Source: Anaerolinea thermolimosa | Lineage (GTDB): Bacteria; Chloroflexota; Anaerolineae; Anaerolineales; Anaerolineaceae | DNA length: 64,000 nt | Assembly (NCBI RefSeq): GCF_001050195.2 | Contig: NZ_DF967965.1 | Coordinates: 2,033,480 to 2,097,479 of the forward strand | Reading direction: 5' to 3' | Part shown: positions 60,801 through 64,000 of the stretch, piece by piece | Layout of the letters: every line of letters starts with the position of its first letter | How positions within the stretch are numbered: position 1 is the first letter of the stretch | The notes under the pieces: generated by a model | Seen by the model: only the letters and a program-made list of their open reading frames with translations | The model's database searches: none | Told to the model about the DNA's origin: nothing | Translations under genes and position numbers: made by a program

Positions 60801-61700
60801 TTAAGCATAGCGAAAAACCACCTGAAGCGTGTCTTCAGGATGTTCTGCCAGGCACCGATAAGCCTGCCCGGCCTGTTCCAGGCAAAACTGGTGGGTGATC
60901 CAGTGGGCCGGCTTCAGCTGGCGAAGCACCTCCCATGCCACTCCGAGCCGTCGTGACTTTGTCCAGCGCCCCAACAACTGTGGATCCAGCGAGCTCACCT
61001 GACTGCTGATCAACCGAATTCGACTGCGATGGAATCGCCCGCCGAGATTTAACGCAACGGGTTTCTTCCCATACCATGAACCAATCACCACCCGCCCGGC
61101 AAATCCCGTCAGCCCAATAGCCTGATCAAGCGCCGCCGGTACCCCCGATAACTCATACACCAGGTCAAATCCATCCGCCATTCCCAGTTGCCTGAGCATC
61201 TCACGGCTCTGCATCCACCCCTCACGATCTTCAGGGTGGAGTGCTTCTCTTGCCCCCAGACTGAGGGCCTGTTCTCGCCGTTTTTTATACCGGTCAAAAC
61301 AGATCACTCCTGCCAGCGGGTGCTTCACAAGCAGTGAGGTCGTGAGCAATCCCACAATTCCCAGCCCAAAAACCGCTGCAAACTCTCCGATCATCGGCCT
61401 GCCGTCCATGAGAAAATTTACCGCGGTTTCCATGTTTGGCAAAAATACTGCATCTTCAGGTGAAAGATCAGTTGGTACGGGGATTAAATCGGTCAGATTG
61501 GCCACAAAGTGAGACTCATGCGGATGGAACGAGAACACCAACCGCCCATGCCAGGCAGGATCAACGCGCGAACCCGTCTCAACAATCCGACCAACACAGG
61601 AATATCCGTACTTAAGCGGGTACCGAAAGGAACCCGTCAGAGAAGCGATTGTCTCATCCACGGTTAACTCTTCAGGGAATTGCCCGCGGTAAACGAGCAT
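60801..61700 (-). CDS. MDR-family dehydrogenase, 3' part of a gene split by tandem duplication
   Basis: A 299-codon frame that starts at an internal native Met. It contains the Rossmann segment FAAVFGLGIVGLLTTSLLV and the C-terminal catalytic half (GFAGRVVIGSWYGKKPVALNL, THQFCLEQAGQAYRCLAEHP). Joining 62392-62273 to 61709-60801 gives an intact 342-residue protein. The usual catalytic zinc Cys near the N terminus is replaced in SPGTEMLVYRG, so it may be a non-zinc MDR or a BchC-like dehydrogenase. NAD(P) cofactor by family. Confidence 0.75.
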   Translation of the reverse strand: MLVYRGQFPEELTVDETIASLTGSFRYPLKYGYSCVGRIVETGSRVDPAWHGRLVFSFHPHESHFVANLTDLIPVPTDLSPEDAVFLPNMETAVNFLMDGRPMIGEFAAVFGLGIVGLLTTSLLVKHPLAGVICFDRYKKRREQALSLGAREALHPEDREGWMQSREMLRQLGMADGFDLVYELSGVPAALDQAIGLTGFAGRVVIGSWYGKKPVALNLGGRFHRSRIRLISSQVSSLDPQLLGRWTKSRRLGVAWEVLRQLKPAHWITHQFCLEQAGQAYRCLAEHPEDTLQVVFRYA

Positions 61701-61707
61701 CTCTGTT
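61145..61707. repeat. 563-bp exact tandem duplication, copy 1
   Basis: Identical, as far as I can read, to 61708-62270. CC microhomology at 61145, 61708 and 62271. Unit length 563, two more than a multiple of three. Confidence 0.95.
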
Positions 61708-62392
61708 CCGATAACTCATACACCAGGTCAAATCCATCCGCCATTCCCAGTTGCCTGAGCATCTCACGGCTCTGCATCCACCCCTCACGATCTTCAGGGT
61801 GGAGTGCTTCTCTTGCCCCCAGACTGAGGGCCTGTTCTCGCCGTTTTTTATACCGGTCAAAACAGATCACTCCTGCCAGCGGGTGCTTCACAAGCAGTGA
61901 GGTCGTGAGCAATCCCACAATTCCCAGCCCAAAAACCGCTGCAAACTCTCCGATCATCGGCCTGCCGTCCATGAGAAAATTTACCGCGGTTTCCATGTTT
62001 GGCAAAAATACTGCATCTTCAGGTGAAAGATCAGTTGGTACGGGGATTAAATCGGTCAGATTGGCCACAAAGTGAGACTCATGCGGATGGAACGAGAACA
62101 CCAACCGCCCATGCCAGGCAGGATCAACGCGCGAACCCGTCTCAACAATCCGACCAACACAGGAATATCCGTACTTAAGCGGGTACCGAAAGGAACCCGT
62201 CAGAGAAGCGATTGTCTCATCCACGGTTAACTCTTCAGGGAATTGCCCGCGGTAAACGAGCATCTCTGTTCCCGGGCTAATCGCCGAAAGCAGTGTCTCA
62301 ACCAGAACCTGCTCCGGCTTTACCGGTTCGAGCAACTCTTCCCGCACCTCAATTTCTTCTGGCGCCGTGAAATACAGCGTCCTGCGCTTCAT
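61664..62392 (-). pseudogene. 5' part of the split MDR dehydrogenase gene
   Basis: Starts at ATG 62392 with GGGGAGGGG 5 bases upstream, 44 bases inside the end of the reductase gene. It holds the GroES-like N-terminal domain (VLVETLLSAISPGTE, FRYPLKYGYSCVGRIVETG) and the Rossmann start, then runs into copy 1 out of frame (EQRCSFTAGNSLKS) and stops. If the duplication is real, only this truncated form has a proper start signal. Confidence 0.65.
61708..62270. repeat. 563-bp exact tandem duplication, copy 2
   Basis: Adjacent second copy at constant offset 563, no mismatches seen; it frameshifts the MDR dehydrogenase gene. Confidence 0.95.
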
Positions 62393-63098
62393 GGTTCCCC
62401 TCCCCAAGTAAACCCCAGATGACCATGTCTCTGCCAAGCTGCATCATCTGCGGATCAATGATCTCAGGCAATTGACCTTCCCGCAAAAAATTCCCCCGAA
62501 CCTGAACACCACCTGCCCAGAAAGGAGCGATCGTAATCACCACCTGATCAACCAGCCGGGACAAGAGAAAACTGGCAATGACCTCAGCCCCCCCTTCTAC
62601 CATCACGCTGGACATTCCATGCTTTTTAAGGGAACGTAAAATCTCACCAAGGCTCAATCGCCCGTCCTCTTCTTCACTTTTCACACGAAATATCCGCGCC
62701 CCCTTTTCAGCGAGAATTTGCTCCCTCTCAACCGGAACATCTTCTCTACAAAAAATCCATGGTTTGAGGTCTTCCCGTTGCATCAATGCACAATCTGAAG
62801 GTGTTCGTAAAGAGCCATCCAGAATCACCGGTTGGGGATGCGGCCCTCCGGCCAATCGTGCCGTCAACCGGGGGTTATCTGTAAGTAAGGTACCAATACC
62901 AATTAAGATACCCTGATGCACCGCACGGAGCTGGTGAGTTAAAAGCTTGCTCTCCGCTCCGCTGATCATGAGCCGCATATTCGCTTGTGTGGTCAGGCTT
63001 CCATCCAGGCTCTGGGCGTAACTGAGTGTTACAACCGGGCGCCCCAGCCTGTCACTTCGGTGATATATATCCTGAGTCAATCCATGCAATACATCCAT
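62349..63098 (-). CDS. RibD C-terminal-type reductase (DHFR-like), without deaminase domain
   Basis: A 249-residue reductase related to 5-amino-6-(5-phosphoribosylamino)uracil reductase. Visible: VTLSYAQSLDGSLTT, GILIGIGTLLTDNPRLTARL, the SSVMVEGGAEVIASFL NADPH segment and VDQVVITIAPFWAGG. The N-terminal zinc deaminase domain of bifunctional RibD is absent. Archaeal riboflavin synthesis uses such a stand-alone reductase before deamination. It starts immediately after the ribA stop and overlaps the dehydrogenase start by 44 bases. Confidence 0.85.
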   Translation of the reverse strand: MDVLHGLTQDIYHRSDRLGRPVVTLSYAQSLDGSLTTQANMRLMISGAESKLLTHQLRAVHQGILIGIGTLLTDNPRLTARLAGGPHPQPVILDGSLRTPSDCALMQREDLKPWIFCREDVPVEREQILAEKGARIFRVKSEEEDGRLSLGEILRSLKKHGMSSVMVEGGAEVIASFLLSRLVDQVVITIAPFWAGGVQVRGNFLREGQLPEIIDPQMMQLGRDMVIWGLLGEGNHEAQDAVFHGARRN

Positions 63099-63740
63099 TC
63101 AAATCCTTGAGATGAGAATCTGCATGAGCAATTGCTTATTCAGAAGGTGATTCATTCGATTGACTTTGGTGAGAAGATACGCGGCATTATCGGGATACAC
63201 CGTAGCTTCGATGGGAATCCGCTGACGTACTTCAATCCCCAGCCGTTGCAACTCATGTATTTTATCGGGATTATTGGTCATTAACCGAACCGATCGAACC
63301 TCCAGATCTTTAAGAATGGCTGCTGCGGGAGAGTAATCTCGTGCATCCGCAACATGCCCCAGCGCCAGATTAGCATCTACAGTATCCAGACCATCATCCT
63401 GTAAATTATACGCGCGAAGCTTCTCTTTCAACCCGATTCCTCGCCCCTCCTGACGTAAATAAATTAACACTCCCTCCCCTTCCGATGCAATCCACTCCAT
63501 GGCTCGCCGTAACTGTTCTCCGCAATCGCAGCGGCGTGAACCAAGTACATCACCGGTAAAACATTCAGAATGGATGCGCACCAGCACGTTCTCTTTCTCA
63601 GCCACATCTCCCATAATCATGGCCAGATGCTCTTTATCGTCCTGATTATTCTCATACACGCACAGTTGAAAGGCCCCCTCCGCTGTGGGAATACGAGCAC
63701 AGGCTGCACGATGAATCTTATATCGGTTATTTATTTTCAT
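63099..63740 (-). CDS. ribA: GTP cyclohydrolase II
   Basis: Opens the imidazole ring of GTP, giving 2,5-diamino-6-ribosylamino-4(3H)-pyrimidinone 5'-phosphate. Zinc Cys ligands are in SECFTGDVLGSRRCDCGEQ, with LRQEGRGIGL following and NNPDKIHELQRLGI near the end. 213 residues, RibA-only, with no RibB domain. ATG 63740 is preferred with GGTGG 6 bases upstream; GTG 63746 is possible. No ribB, ribE or ribH is nearby. Confidence 0.93.
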   Translation of the reverse strand: MKINNRYKIHRAACARIPTAEGAFQLCVYENNQDDKEHLAMIMGDVAEKENVLVRIHSECFTGDVLGSRRCDCGEQLRRAMEWIASEGEGVLIYLRQEGRGIGLKEKLRAYNLQDDGLDTVDANLALGHVADARDYSPAAAILKDLEVRSVRLMTNNPDKIHELQRLGIEVRQRIPIEATVYPDNAAYLLTKVNRMNHLLNKQLLMQILISRI

Positions 63741-63753
63741 GTTCACCCACCTT

Positions 63754-63999
63754 TCAGGATTTTTTCCGTTCCACCCACAACAGAATAATCAGTAAAAATT
63801 CGGCGGATTTTGCCGTAATTCCGGGAGCATCGAGGGTGCCATTAATGATCGCCCATAAAACAATCGTCAATGCACTGTAGGCAATCAGAATCCAGCGAAT
63901 CCACTCCCGAAAAGGCACCAGGAATTTCAAAGGGATTAAGAAAAGGCCTGTTAACCCCACGTATCCCAGAGCATTGAGCAAGAAAAGAACATCCCCAAA
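63754..63999 (-). CDS. Small membrane protein, 5' end outside window
   Basis: At least 81 residues visible; the frame stays open to the window edge, so the start lies beyond it. Two or three hydrophobic segments (LGYVGLTGLFLIPLKFLV, WIRWILIAYSALTIVLWAIIN, AEFLLIILLW) and a basic end ERKKS. No family recognised. It lies 13 bases upstream of ribA and is probably the preceding operon member. Confidence 0.6.
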   Translation of the reverse strand, partial: FGDVLFLLNALGYVGLTGLFLIPLKFLVPFREWIRWILIAYSALTIVLWAIINGTLDAPGITAKSAEFLLIILLWVERKKS

Positions 64000-64000
64000 G

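Noticed and set aside
47645-62270. The three duplications as insertion sequences or transposon footprints
   Set aside because: They have no terminal inverted repeats, no transposase and no target-site duplication; the repeated units are internal pieces of the host genes.

Overview
The window looks like chromosomal DNA of a Chloroflexota bacterium, most likely class Anaerolineae. This is inferred from gene content, not from a marker search. Supporting signs are several lipoproteins with Thr-Pro-rich linkers (one with an NBR1-type Ig domain), a membrane-anchored baseplate-J-like protein, a polyphosphate glucokinase, an SMC/ScpA pair and a 7Fe ferredoxin of the type common there. Coding density is very high, most operons have ATGA-type overlaps, and no insertion sequence, prophage or CRISPR array is visible.

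Layout. 1-0.7 kb: 3' end of ftsH. 0.7-5.8 kb (minus): envelope glycosyltransferase, yraN, miaA, acyl-CoA ligase, GT87-like membrane protein. 5.9-12 kb (plus): cinA, an amidohydrolase-CYTH fusion, glgA and malQ. 12-16 kb: DMT transporter, Mn-type SOD, ferredoxin, class II fumarase. 15.8-19.7 kb (minus): baseplate-J-like protein, ruvX, mltG, ppgK. 19.8-24.8 kb: GHMP kinase-GalU fusion, pseudouridine synthase, lipoprotein, DnaQ-like exonuclease, MsrP-like oxidoreductase. 24.8-27.3 kb: rpsF-ssb-rpsR and a parvulin. 27.3-33 kb (minus): moaC, moaD-moaE fusion, rnc, smc. 33-42 kb: scpA, hypothetical, aldo/keto reductase, GIN-domain protein, DinG, XRE-cupin regulator, fhs, tRNA-Leu(UAA). 42-54 kb: C45 hydrolase, tandem radical SAM-SPASM protein, NBR1 lipoprotein, a papain-like protein, ChbG deacetylase, GPH transporter, EAL phosphodiesterase, ComB-like phosphatase. 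54-58 kb (minus): heterodimeric ABC exporter. 58-64 kb: gpmA, then a minus-strand operon of membrane protein, ribA, RibD-type reductase, MDR dehydrogenase, PTPS-like protein and glycosyltransferase.

Three observations stand out. First, three exact head-to-tail duplications of 604, 436 and 563 bp lie within 15 kb. Each has only 1-4 bp of junction microhomology and each frameshifts one gene (papain-like protein, glycosyltransferase, dehydrogenase). Removing one copy restores an intact reading frame every time, so they are either assembly artefacts or very recent, potentially reversible mutations. Second, the ribA-reductase-dehydrogenase-PTPS-like-glycosyltransferase operon lacks the other riboflavin genes. 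It is the best candidate here for an undescribed pathway, perhaps making a glycosylated pyrimidine or pterin compound. Third, several genes without a Shine-Dalgarno sequence have a TATAAT-like box, often of extended -10 type, ending 6-13 bases before the start codon, which points to leaderless transcripts.

Other points: multidomain fusions (amidohydrolase-CYTH, GHMP kinase-GalU, MoaD-MoaE), a 789-residue protein with two radical SAM-SPASM modules, a formate-THF ligase closer to the eukaryotic C1-THF synthase type than to the usual bacterial enzyme, and a hairpin-rich leader before rnc that could be an RNase III autoregulatory site.
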